Positions 41,301-51,361 of a stretch of DNA of 54,073 nucleotides are shown piece after piece. Both the position numbers and the translations under genes were made by a program. The DNA comes from Micromonospora sp. MH99 (GTDB lineage: Bacteria; Actinomycetota; Actinomycetes; Mycobacteriales; Micromonosporaceae), in contig NZ_MUZA01000043.1 of assembly GCF_021442385.1 (NCBI RefSeq), forward strand, positions 1-54,073. The letters are read 5' to 3'. The notes beneath the pieces are model-generated. The model saw only the letters and a list, made by a program, of their open reading frames with translations, ran no database searches and was not told the DNA's origin. Every line of letters starts with the position of its first letter. Position 1 is the first letter of the stretch.

Positions 41301-42809
41301 GTGACCGAGCAGAACGCCGTGCCAGTGGACCCCGCCGACGACCTTCCCGAGCAGATGAAGGTCCGCCGGGAGAAGCGGGACCGGATGCTCGCCGAGGGCG
41401 TGGAGCCGTACCCGGTCGGTTTCCCCCGCACCACGACGCTCGCCGAGATCCGCGCCAAGTACGCGGACCTGCCCACCGACACCGCCACCGGCGACCAGGT
41501 GTCGGTCACCGGCCGGGTGATCTTCGTACGCAACACCGGCAAGCTCTGCTTCGCCACCCTGCGGGACGGCGACGGCACCGAGTTGCAGGCCATGCTCTCC
41601 CTGGACCGGGTCGGTCCGGAGGGGCTGGAGGCGTGGAAGCGCCTGGTCGACCTGGGCGACCACGTCGGCGTGACCGGTGAGGTGATCACCAGCCGCCGGG
41701 GCGAGCTGTCCGTGCTCGCGCAGCGGTGGGAGATGACGGCCAAGGCCCTGCGGCCGCTCCCGGTGGCCCACAAGCCGCTCTCCGAGGAGGCTCGGGTCCG
41801 GCAGCGCTACGTCGATCTGATCGTCCGGCCGCAGGCCCGGCAGATGGTCCGCACCCGGGCGGCGGCGGTGCGTAGCCTGCGCGATTCACTGCACGGCCAG
41901 GGCTTCATCGAGGTGGAAACGCCGATGCTGCAACTCCTGCACGGTGGCGCGACGGCCCGACCCTTCGTGACCCACAGCAATGCGTTGAGCACCGATCTGT
42001 ATCTGCGAATCGCTCCGGAACTGTTTTTGAAGCGCGCGGTCGTTGGTGGTGTGGACCGCGTCTTCGAGATCAACCGTAACTTCCGTAATGAGGGTGTCGA
42101 CTCCTCGCACTCACCGGAGTTCGCGATGCTGGAGACGTACCAGGCGTACGGCGACTACGACACGATGGCCGAGTTGACCCGCAATCTCGTGCAACAGGCG
42201 GCGATCGCGGTCAGCGGGTCGACGGTGGTGACCCATGCCGACGGGCGGGAGTTCGACCTGGGCGGCGAGTGGCGGTCGGTGACCCTGTTCGGTGTCCTTT
42301 CCGAGGCACTCGGCGAGGAGGTCACCGTCCGCACCGACCGTTCCCGGCTGGTGGAGTACGCGGACAAGGTGGGATTGGCCGTGGACCCGAAGTGGGGCCC
42401 GGGCAAGCTCGCCGAGGAACTGTTCGAGGAACTGGTCGTCCCGGGCCTGCAGGCGCCCACCTTCGTACGCGACTACCCGGAGGAGACCAGCCCGCTGACC
42501 CGGGCGCACCGCAGCGAGCCGGGGCTGGCCGAAAAGTGGGACCTCTACGTTCTCGGCTTCGAGCTGGGCACCGCGTACTCCGAGCTGGTCGACCCGGTGG
42601 TGCAGCGGGAACGGCTGGTGGCCCAGGCGCAGTTGGCCGCCCGTGGCGACGACGAGGCGATGCGTCTCGACGAGGACTTTCTCCGGGCCATGGAGTACGG
42701 AATGCCGCCAGCCGGGGGTATGGGAATGGGAATCGACCGGCTGTTGATGGCCCTGACCGGCCTCGGAATTCGGGAAACGATCCTCTTCCCGTTGGTCCGC
42801 CCGGAGTAG
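41301..42809 (+). CDS. lysS: Lysyl-tRNA synthetase, class II
   Basis: 502 aa. N-terminal OB-fold anticodon domain (VSVTGRVIFVRNTGKLCFAT, ~68-87), then the class II catalytic core. Motif 2 is NRNFRNEGVDSSHSPEFAML, and motif 3 is GMGMGIDRLLMALTGLGIRE. The ATP/lysine pocket segment LELGTAYSE-like FELGTAYSELVDP is present. Many LysRS have STRHNPEF where this has DSSHSPEF. The GTG at 41301 has GAGGAAG upstream; an in-frame GTG lies at 41283. TAGTCT 2 nt before that is a plausible -10. Confidence 0.94.
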   Translation: MTEQNAVPVDPADDLPEQMKVRREKRDRMLAEGVEPYPVGFPRTTTLAEIRAKYADLPTDTATGDQVSVTGRVIFVRNTGKLCFATLRDGDGTELQAMLSLDRVGPEGLEAWKRLVDLGDHVGVTGEVITSRRGELSVLAQRWEMTAKALRPLPVAHKPLSEEARVRQRYVDLIVRPQARQMVRTRAAAVRSLRDSLHGQGFIEVETPMLQLLHGGATARPFVTHSNALSTDLYLRIAPELFLKRAVVGGVDRVFEINRNFRNEGVDSSHSPEFAMLETYQAYGDYDTMAELTRNLVQQAAIAVSGSTVVTHADGREFDLGGEWRSVTLFGVLSEALGEEVTVRTDRSRLVEYADKVGLAVDPKWGPGKLAEELFEELVVPGLQAPTFVRDYPEETSPLTRAHRSEPGLAEKWDLYVLGFELGTAYSELVDPVVQRERLVAQAQLAARGDDEAMRLDEDFLRAMEYGMPPAGGMGMGIDRLLMALTGLGIRETILFPLVRPE

Positions 42810-42847
42810 TCGTCCGCCGACTCCCAGCGAGTCGTAACGGCATCCTA

Positions 42848-42877
42848 TTGACGGGGCGAGCAGCGCGGGGGTTATTG
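42848..42877 (+). promoter_or_regulatory. Putative lsr2 promoter
   Basis: TTGACG at 42848-42853, and TTATTG at 42872-42877 after an 18-bp spacer, a close approach to the -35/-10 consensus. It lies 45 bp before the lsr2 start. Confidence 0.5.
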
Positions 42878-42921
42878 TGCTCTCGTTAGCAGGAGCGCCC
42901 TGCTCGAAAGGAATGTGGGAC

Positions 42922-43266
42922 GTGGCCAAGCAGATCATTCACAAGCTGGTCGATGACCTGGACGGTGGGGACGCTGACGAGACCGTCAAGTTCGCGCTCG
43001 ACGGCGTTCAGTACGAGATCGACCTGTCCGGTGCCAACGCCGCGAAATTGCGCGACGTATTCGCTCCGTACGTCGGCGCCGGCACCAAGGTGGGTCGCGG
43101 TGGTGTGGTGATCGGTGGGCGGGCCGCCCGCGGTCGGGGTGGCGCCACCGCCGACCGGGAGCAGAACAAGGCGATCCGGGAGTGGGCCAAGAAGTCCGGC
43201 AAGGACATCTCGGACCGGGGCCGTATCCCGCAGGAGATCGTCGACGAGTACCACGCCAAGCGCTGA
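42922..43266 (+). CDS. lsr2: Lsr2 nucleoid-associated protein
   Basis: 114 aa. Bridges and silences AT-rich DNA, the actinobacterial counterpart of H-NS. N-terminal dimerisation domain (MAKQIIHKLVDDLDGGDADE, FALDGVQYEIDLS, LRDVFAPYV), an Arg/Gly-rich linker (GGRAARGRGG), and a C-terminal DNA-binding domain with REWAKKSGKDISDRGRIPQE, where RGR is the minor-groove hook. The GTG start has AAAGGAA upstream. lysS-lsr2-clpC is the conserved order. Confidence 0.96.
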   Translation: MAKQIIHKLVDDLDGGDADETVKFALDGVQYEIDLSGANAAKLRDVFAPYVGAGTKVGRGGVVIGGRAARGRGGATADREQNKAIREWAKKSGKDISDRGRIPQEIVDEYHAKR

Positions 43267-43311
43267 TCCGTTCAGCTGACCGGTGGCAGCCGCCACCGCA
43301 AGGGCGACATC

Positions 43312-43345
43312 GACGCCGGGCCGGAGCATCCTCCGGGCCGGCGTC
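43312..43345 (+). terminator. lsr2 terminator hairpin
   Basis: 15-bp arms (43312-43326 and 43331-43345) with one mismatch and a CATC loop, 45 bp after the lsr2 stop. A smaller GGTGGC/GCCACC hairpin precedes it. Confidence 0.6.
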
Positions 43346-43399
43346 GCCGTATCCGCGCCCGGGACGGGCCGGCCGGAATGTTTCCCGGCCCGGCCGGCG

Positions 43400-43442
43400 T
43401 TGTCCACAGGCGGTGGAGTAACTATCCACAACCTGTGGACAA
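43400..43442. promoter_or_regulatory. Cluster of three DnaA-box-like sites
   Basis: TTGTCCACA at 43400-43408 (+), CTATCCACA at 43422-43430 (+) and TGTGGACAA at 43434-43442 (minus-strand TTGTCCACA). The outer two match the high-GC actinobacterial DnaA box exactly. The last two form the palindrome TCCACA-ACC-TGTGGA. Confidence 0.6.
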
Positions 43443-43695
43443 CTTCCCGAAAGGGGTCGGGTGCGGCAGCCCGAACGGTGCCGACGACCGGCGCTCGCCC
43501 CCCGCGACACCCGCTGGAGGCCGTCGAAGGCCCTCCCCGGGCCCTGCGGAGCCTTCCGTGGGGTCGGTCGGATTTCGCTCTGCGCGTAGCGCCAGGGGTA
43601 CCGGAACACCTCCTGAGCGCGGACGGTTGTGCAAAACGACGTGGAACTGACCCAGACCGGAGAGACACGACCTCAGCTGAGTCGGTCAGCGACGA

Positions 43696-43701
43696 TAGAG
43701 T
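43696..43701 (+). promoter_or_regulatory. -10-like TAGAGT upstream of clpC
   Basis: TAGAGT lies about 95 bp before the clpC ATG, followed at once by AAGGAGG. No clear -35 at the usual spacing. Confidence 0.4.
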
Positions 43702-43794
43702 AAGGAGGCACGGACGCCCGTCCTGGACGTTCGTGCACCGGCCCCGCCAAGATCTTGACCATCAAGGCGCACGGCACGTGAGGAGCACGAGGGC

Positions 43795-46338
<2,544 letters not shown>

Positions 46339-46355
46339 CACGACCAGCAGCAGGG

Positions 46356-46393
46356 GGCGGGGCCCCGGTGGCGCAAGCCACCGGGGCCCCGCC
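46356..46393 (+). terminator. clpC terminator: 17-bp perfect stem with GCAA tetraloop
   Basis: Arms 46356-46372 and 46377-46393 pair without mismatch, loop GCAA (GNRA class), followed by TTTGT. It begins 17 bp after the clpC stop. Confidence 0.88.
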
Positions 46394-46563
46394 TTTGTGC
46401 GCTAACCGCACAGGCAACACCCCGCCCCCGCTCGACACCCCCCGCGACCACCCCGGCCGGCCACCGCAGCCGACGACCGGCCGGAACCCAAGGCTCGGGT
46501 GATCGGCGAGGAGCAGGCCGTCGCCGAAGCCGATCTCCAAGCCGCCCTCCCCGACGCGCAGCA

Positions 46564-46700
46564 CCCACCCACCCGCCCGCCGTCGCCCGCCCACCCGCTC
46601 GCGTCGCCCGCCCACCCGCTCGCCCGCCGTCGCTCGCTCGCCCGCCGTCGCTCGCTCGCTCGCTCGCGTCGCCCGCCTGCTCGCCCGCTCGCCGTCGCCG
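46564..46700. repeat. Low-complexity CCCGC/GCTCGC tandem tract
   Basis: Imperfect 4- to 9-bp repeats (CGCCCGCC, GCTCGCTCGC, CCACCCGCTCGC) over ~135 bp. Prone to slippage and sequencing error. Confidence 0.8.
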
Positions 46701-46730
46701 TTCGTGCTGCCACGGCCGACAAGATCCGCG

Positions 46731-46788
46731 CAACATCAGGGAAAGTGTCGCCTCAGGGCGTCCGGAGGCAGCAGTTTCCCTGATGTTG
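46731..46788. repeat. Palindrome 1 between clpC and mutY
   Basis: CAACATCAGGGAAA at 46731-46744 pairs perfectly with TTTCCCTGATGTTG at 46775-46788. The 30-nt centre has an inner GCCTC/GAGGC stem. Confidence 0.8.
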
Positions 46789-46813
46789 TGGCCTGCGACG
46801 GGGCCTCCGTCCG

Positions 46814-46891
46814 CAAGATCGTGCTCGATCCAGGATGTAGTGGCATTCGCCGGGTCTGACACCACTACATCCAGGATCGAGCACGATCTTG
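46814..46891. repeat. Palindrome 2 between clpC and mutY, 30-bp arms
   Basis: Arms 46814-46843 and 46862-46891 pair at 29 of 30 positions around an 18-nt loop. The outer end reads CAAGATCGTGCTCGATCC. It starts 25 bp after palindrome 1 ends. Confidence 0.85.
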
Positions 46892-47063
46892 GGGTGAGCT
46901 GCCAGCGGAGCGCGGCATGCAGCGAGAAGGTGCGTGGGCGAGCGTGGTGTGGGCCTGCGGCGGGGCTTGGAGCGCGCGCGGTTGTGCATGCCGGTGCGGT
47001 CCCGACCGGAGTTGGCGGGCGGCCAGCGGGTCGCTGGGCAGGATGCGCGGGGCGGAAGGCAGG

Positions 47064-47975
47064 TCAGGTCGTGAGGTCGGCCGTTGGCAGGGCCGGGCCG
47101 TCGCCGGCCAGCCGGAACGAGTCGGTGCCGACCGGTTCCACCAGCCCGTCCTGTACGAGGCCGGCCAACGCCCGGGCGCGCTGCACGTCGTCGGTCCAGA
47201 CCTGGTCGAGGCGCTGGTGCGGGACCGGCCCGGTGGTTTCCCGGAGAACCCCGAGCAGCAGTCCGCGTACCTGCCGGTCGGTGCCCGCGTACCGCTGGGG
47301 GCGGCGGGTCGGGCCGGTTGCCGGCGCCTGCCCGGAGGCCCGCCACGCGCAGACCGACTCGACCGGGCAGGCCGTGCACCGTGGTGACCGGGCCGTGCAG
47401 AGCACCGCTCCCAGCTCCATGAACGCGGCGCTGGCCAGTGCCGCGGCGGCGGGCTCCGCGGGCAGCAGTTCCTCGGTGGCGACCAGGTCGGCGGGTCGGG
47501 TGACCGGTCCGGCGTCCGGTTCACCGGCAACGGCGCGACAGACCACCCGTCGTACGTTGGTGTCGACCACCGGATGTCGCTGCCCGTACGCGAACGCGGC
47601 CACCGCACGCGCCGTGTAGGTGCCCACGCCGGGCAGCGCCAGCAACTGCTCCAACCGGTCCGGCACCTGACCGCCGTGCCGGTCCACGATCGCGATCGCG
47701 CACTCCCGCAGTCGGACGGCCCGGCGGGGATAGCCGAGGCGCCCCCACATGCGGATCGCTTCGGCCGGGGTGTCGGCTGCCAGCGCGGCCGGGTCGGGCC
47801 AGCGGGCCAGCCAGGCGTGCCAGGCCGGCACGACCCGGACGACCGGGGTCTGCTGGAGCATGACCTCGCTGACCAGGATGGCCCACGGGCTGACCCCGGG
47901 TTTCCGCCACGGCAGGTCACGGGCGTGCTGCTGGAACCACCGGCTGACCACTGTGGCGAAATCGGGTTGAGTCAT
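47064..47975 (-). CDS. mutY: Adenine DNA glycosylase
   Basis: 303 aa, the short actinobacterial type. Removes A opposite 8-oxoG. Helix-hairpin-helix LLALPGVGTYTARAVAAFAY with catalytic Asp in PVVDTNVRRV, and WAILVSEVMLQQTPVVRVVP at the N-terminus. The 4Fe-4S ligands C-x6-C-x2-C-x5-C are in CTARSPRCTACPVESVC. The ATG gives the normal N-terminus MTQPDFATVVSRWFQQHARD. Divergent from the ACT-domain gene. Confidence 0.94.
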   Translation of the reverse strand: MTQPDFATVVSRWFQQHARDLPWRKPGVSPWAILVSEVMLQQTPVVRVVPAWHAWLARWPDPAALAADTPAEAIRMWGRLGYPRRAVRLRECAIAIVDRHGGQVPDRLEQLLALPGVGTYTARAVAAFAYGQRHPVVDTNVRRVVCRAVAGEPDAGPVTRPADLVATEELLPAEPAAAALASAAFMELGAVLCTARSPRCTACPVESVCAWRASGQAPATGPTRRPQRYAGTDRQVRGLLLGVLRETTGPVPHQRLDQVWTDDVQRARALAGLVQDGLVEPVGTDSFRLAGDGPALPTADLTT

Positions 47976-48059
47976 GGCGCCGTCGATGATGTCACGCGGT
48001 CCGGTCCCGCTGGATGGGCGGCTCGGGCGGGGTGTCGCGGTGGCGGTGGGCGGATCGGG

Positions 48060-48065
48060 CAGAAT
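48060..48065 (+). promoter_or_regulatory. -10-like CAGAAT, leaderless geometry
   Basis: CAGAAT is followed by 6 nt and the ATG at 48072; no ribosome site. Confidence 0.4.
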
Positions 48066-48071
48066 GCGCGG

Positions 48072-48584
48072 ATGAACGAGCTCGCGATCACCGTCATCGG
48101 TCGGGACCGGCCGGGCATCGTGGCCGACGTCGCCGAGGTGCTGGCCCAGCTGGGCGCGAACCTCACCGACAGCACGATGACCCGTCTGCGGGGGCATTTC
48201 GCGATGACCCTCATCTGCACCGGGCCGGACGCCGCAGGTGTGGAGGCGGCGCTGGCGCCGCTGGCCGCCGAGGGGCAGCTGTTGGCGACAGTCCGCGCGG
48301 TGACGCCCGACGGTGAGGTGGCCCCGGCCGGCGAGCCGTACGTGCTTGCGGTGCACGGGTCGGACCGGATGGGCATCGTCGCGGCGATGACCCGGGTGCT
48401 GGTGGACGCCGGTGGCAACGTGACCGACCTGAGCACCCGCCTGGCGGGTTCGCTCTACGTGGTGTTGGCCGAGGTCGAGTTGCCGGCGGGGGTGGCCGAG
48501 GCGGTGACGGGACGGCTGCACCGGACGGCCGCCGAGTTGGGGGTCGAGGTCACCCTCCGGCCGGCAGACCCGGATCTGCTGTGA
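48072..48584 (+). CDS. Tandem ACT-domain protein (GcvR-like)
   Basis: 170 aa. Two ACT domains: ~3-80 starts ELAITVIGRDRPGIVADVAE, and ~92-165 starts YVLAVHGSDRMGIVAAMTRV. The DRPGIV/DRMGIV turns are typical of ACT amino-acid sensors. Closest in layout to GcvR-type regulators; the ligand is unknown. The stop overlaps the GTG of def (GTGA), so the two are coupled. Confidence 0.88.
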   Translation: MNELAITVIGRDRPGIVADVAEVLAQLGANLTDSTMTRLRGHFAMTLICTGPDAAGVEAALAPLAAEGQLLATVRAVTPDGEVAPAGEPYVLAVHGSDRMGIVAAMTRVLVDAGGNVTDLSTRLAGSLYVVLAEVELPAGVAEAVTGRLHRTAAELGVEVTLRPADPDLL

Positions 48585-49177
48585 GCGACGGGCGGAGCGG
48601 GCCGGACGCCGGCCGGGATGTCGAGGCGTACGCCGGTCTGGGGGACTGGACGCCGGAGTCGCTGGCGGTGGCGGGCGAGGTGCGGGCCGTGGTCTCGGCC
48701 CCGCATCCGGTGTTGAGCCGGGCCGGGGACGATGTCGATCCGACGGCCGAGGAGACGGTCCGGCTGGCCGCCGACCTGGTCGCCACGATGCGGGTGTCGC
48801 CGGGCTGCGTGGGGTTGGCGGCGCCGCAGGTCGGTGTGCCTGCGCGGGTCTTCGCCGTCGACGTGACAGGGCATCCGAAGGCGGTCACCGTGCACGGCAC
48901 CTTCGTGCTCTGCAATGCCCGGGTGGTCGAGGCGACCCGTTGGAAGCCGGGCCGGGAGGGGTGCATGTCGGTGCCGGACCTGACCGGGGATGTGAAGCGG
49001 GCCAGTCGGCTGGTGGTGGAGGGTGACCTGCCGGGCACCGGCGCGGCGGTCCGGTTGGTGACGGACGGCTTCGAGGCGCGGGCGTTGCAGCACGAGATCG
49101 ACCACTGCGCGGGGCTGCTCTTCCTGGATCGGGTGGCCGGCGCGCACGCCGTCTACCAGCGCAAGGTCTACCTCTGA
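48581..49177 (+). CDS. def: Peptide deformylase
   Basis: 198 aa. Removes formyl groups from nascent proteins. Metal-site motifs are CVGLAAPQVG (GxGLAAPQ), EGCMSVP (Cys ligand) and QHEIDHCAG (HExxH). A ~35-residue N-terminal extension precedes the core. Coupled to the ACT-domain gene. The first Gly of motif 1 is replaced by Cys-Val, a minor change. Confidence 0.93.
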   Translation: MSDGRSGPDAGRDVEAYAGLGDWTPESLAVAGEVRAVVSAPHPVLSRAGDDVDPTAEETVRLAADLVATMRVSPGCVGLAAPQVGVPARVFAVDVTGHPKAVTVHGTFVLCNARVVEATRWKPGREGCMSVPDLTGDVKRASRLVVEGDLPGTGAAVRLVTDGFEARALQHEIDHCAGLLFLDRVAGAHAVYQRKVYL

Positions 49178-49295
49178 GCGGGCTGCGGACCGTCGGCGCT
49201 TCCGTCCTTTGTGGAGATTGGCCACGGTGGCCCGGTGACGCTCCGGCGCGTCGTGACGGGCTGGTGGGTGCCGCGCGGCTACGGTGGGGGGCATC

Positions 49296-50042
49296 ATGCG
49301 TCTGACGGTCGGCCCCCTGCCACCCGCCGTGTACTGGCGGCGTCGCGCCGTCGTACTCGGAGCGGGGCTTCTTTTCCTGATTGTCCTGCTCTACTCCTGC
49401 ACCGGGTCGAGCCGCTCCGGCGACAAACCGAATGCGGGGGCGGGCTCGACGTCGACTCCGACGTCCACGGCGAGTCCCGGGCCGGGCGGTCCGCTGTTGA
49501 GCCCGCAGACCGGGGCGCCGTCGGCGTCCGCGCCCGCCGAGTCGAATGCTCCGGACGGGTCGGCCGGTCCGAACACCACGGACCCGAGCCCCGAGACCAC
49601 CAGCAACGACCCGCCGCCGGGCGCGGCCGGATCGGTCGACGACGGCACCTGCACCGACGCGGAGATCAGCGTGACCTCGGTGGCGCGGCCCACGTCGGTC
49701 CAGCGCGGTGCGGTGGTCGACCTGCAACTGAAGATCAAGAACACCTCGCAGCGGACGTGCAGCCGCAACGTCGGCGCCGACCTTCAGGAGATCTTCATCA
49801 AGGCCGGCGCCGAGAAGGTGTGGTCCTCGGACACCTGCGGCAAGGTCCAGGGCTCGGATGTCCAGTCCTTCACGCCCGGGTTCGAGCGCTCCTACCAGGT
49901 GGGCTGGAACGGGCGGGACACCACCCGCTGCGACGGCGCCGGGCTGGCCGCCGGCCCCTTCCCGCCGGCCGGGACGTACCAGGTGTTCGCGCGGGTCGGC
50001 ACCAAGTACAGCGCACCCGTGAAGATCACCATCACCGGCTGA
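49296..50042 (+). CDS. Membrane-anchored exported protein, unknown function
   Basis: 248 aa. N-terminal TM or signal helix at ~19-40 ending in LYSC, which could be a lipobox-like site though the pattern is weak. A Ser/Thr/Pro linker spans ~45-110. The exported domain at ~118-248 has CTDAEISVTSVARPTSVQRG and beta-sandwich-like features (VDLQLKIKNTSQRTCSRNVG ... GTYQVFARVGTKYSAPVKI). Four Cys suggest two disulfides. Located beside disA as in other Actinobacteria. No family name recognised. Confidence 0.75.
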   Translation: MRLTVGPLPPAVYWRRRAVVLGAGLLFLIVLLYSCTGSSRSGDKPNAGAGSTSTPTSTASPGPGGPLLSPQTGAPSASAPAESNAPDGSAGPNTTDPSPETTSNDPPPGAAGSVDDGTCTDAEISVTSVARPTSVQRGAVVDLQLKIKNTSQRTCSRNVGADLQEIFIKAGAEKVWSSDTCGKVQGSDVQSFTPGFERSYQVGWNGRDTTRCDGAGLAAGPFPPAGTYQVFARVGTKYSAPVKITITG

Positions 50043-50048
50043 GCCGGA

Positions 50049-51230
50049 TCAGACGTACCGCTCCAGGATGGATGCCTCGGCGAGCCGGGACAGGCCCTCC
50101 CGGACGCCCCGGGCACGGGCGTCGCCCACGCCCTCGACGGCCTGCAGGTCTTCCACGGTCGCGCCCAGCAGCCGCTGAAGGCTGCCGAAGTGCAGCACCA
50201 GGCGGTCGACCACGGCCACCGGCAGACGCGGCACCTTGGCCAGCAGCCGGAAGCCGCGCGGGCTGACGGCGGCGTCCAGCGCGTCCGATGCGGCCGGGTA
50301 GCCGATGGCCTTGGCGACCGACACCAGGTCGATCAGCTCGGTGGCGCCGAGCAGATCCAGCTCGACCAGCGCCTCGTCCAGCGTGCGGGACTTGCGGCCG
50401 ACCGGGAGGTAGTCCCGGATGACCAGCGTGCGGTCGGCGTCGACCCCGGCCATCAGCTCGTCGAGCTGAAGGGCGAGCAGTCGCCCGTCGGTGCCCAACT
50501 CGACGACGTAACCGGCGATCTCGTCGGCGATCCGGCGGACCATCTCCAGACGCTGCACAACCGCCACCGCGTCCCGCACGGTGACCAGGTCTTCGATCTC
50601 GAGCGCGGAGAGCGTGCCGGAGACCTCGTCCAGGCGCAGCTTGTACCGCTCGAGGGTGGCCAGCGCCTGGTTGGCCCGGGACAGGATCGCCGCCGAGTCG
50701 TCCAGCACGTGCCGCTGACCGTTGACGTAGAGGCTGATGATCCGCATCGACTGGCTGACCGAGATCACCGGGTAGCCGGTCTGCCGGGCGACCCGCTCCG
50801 CGGTGCGGTGCCGGGTGCCCGACTCCTCCGTCGGGATGGACGGGTCGGGCATCAGGTGCACGGCCGCCCGGACGATGCGGGTGCCGTCGCTGGAGAGCAC
50901 CACGGCCCCGTCCATCTTGCACAGCTCCCGCACCCGGGTCGCGGAGAACTCGACGTCCAGCGGGAAGCCGCCGGTGCAGAGACCCTCGACGACCTTGTCG
51001 TAGCCGAGCACGATGAGCGCGCCGGTGCGCCCCCGCAGGATGCGCTCCAACCCGTCCCGCAGCGCGGTGCCGGGTGCCATCAGGGCGAGGTTCGCCCGCA
51101 GCGGATCGCCGGCGCTCCCGGCAGCGGCGGTCACACTCACGCTGATCGGGCGGGCTGGCGAGCCCACGGCGCCGGTGCGGGCCTGGGGCGGCGCACCGGC
51201 AGGCTTGGTGGTATCGCGGTCGATCGGCAC
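50049..51230 (-). CDS. disA: Diadenylate cyclase / DNA integrity scanning protein DisA
   Basis: 393 aa. Makes cyclic di-AMP from two ATP and stops at branched DNA. DAC domain with MDGAVVLS (DGA motif) and ESGTRHRTAERVARQTGYPV (RHR motif). Central linker helices, then a C-terminal helix-hairpin-helix (LLGATVEDLQAVEGVGDARA). TAGACT lies 6 nt upstream of the GTG at 51230, which favours this start over the GTG at 51236. radA lies upstream in the same direction. Confidence 0.95.
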   Translation of the reverse strand: MPIDRDTTKPAGAPPQARTGAVGSPARPISVSVTAAAGSAGDPLRANLALMAPGTALRDGLERILRGRTGALIVLGYDKVVEGLCTGGFPLDVEFSATRVRELCKMDGAVVLSSDGTRIVRAAVHLMPDPSIPTEESGTRHRTAERVARQTGYPVISVSQSMRIISLYVNGQRHVLDDSAAILSRANQALATLERYKLRLDEVSGTLSALEIEDLVTVRDAVAVVQRLEMVRRIADEIAGYVVELGTDGRLLALQLDELMAGVDADRTLVIRDYLPVGRKSRTLDEALVELDLLGATELIDLVSVAKAIGYPAASDALDAAVSPRGFRLLAKVPRLPVAVVDRLVLHFGSLQRLLGATVEDLQAVEGVGDARARGVREGLSRLAEASILERYV

Positions 51231-51236
51231 GGGCAC

Positions 51237-51242
51237 AGTCTA
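51237..51242 (-). promoter_or_regulatory. -10 element TAGACT for disA
   Basis: On the minus strand, TAGACT then 6 nt then the GTG at 51230. Suggests a leaderless disA message. Confidence 0.45.
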
Positions 51243-51361
51243 CGGACTGCCGTGCGGTGGGTGCTGTCGTGGTTACTGTGATGTGTCACGATGCCGCCCT
51301 TCGAACCGTTTCCACTTGCGCCGATGCTGTCCGGTATCGCCGCTCGCGTCGACACGCTCGG

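Larger units (their letters stand above)
43267..43794. other. Intergenic region lsr2-clpC with terminator, DnaA boxes and clpC promoter
   Basis: About 530 bp. No convincing gene; an open plus-strand frame runs through it without ribosome site or family features. It contains the lsr2 terminator, a cluster of DnaA-box-like sites and the probable clpC promoter. Confidence 0.6.
46394..47063. other. Intergenic region clpC-mutY with repeats, no gene seen
   Basis: About 670 bp. Holds a CGCTCGC-type low-complexity tract and two large consecutive palindromes, described separately. Open frames through it are repeat-encoded and have no ribosome sites. Confidence 0.6.

Noticed and set aside
46564..46865. 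Minus-strand coding frame through the CGCTCGC tract
   Set aside because: The translation is a Gly/Arg/Ala repeat generated by the low-complexity DNA.
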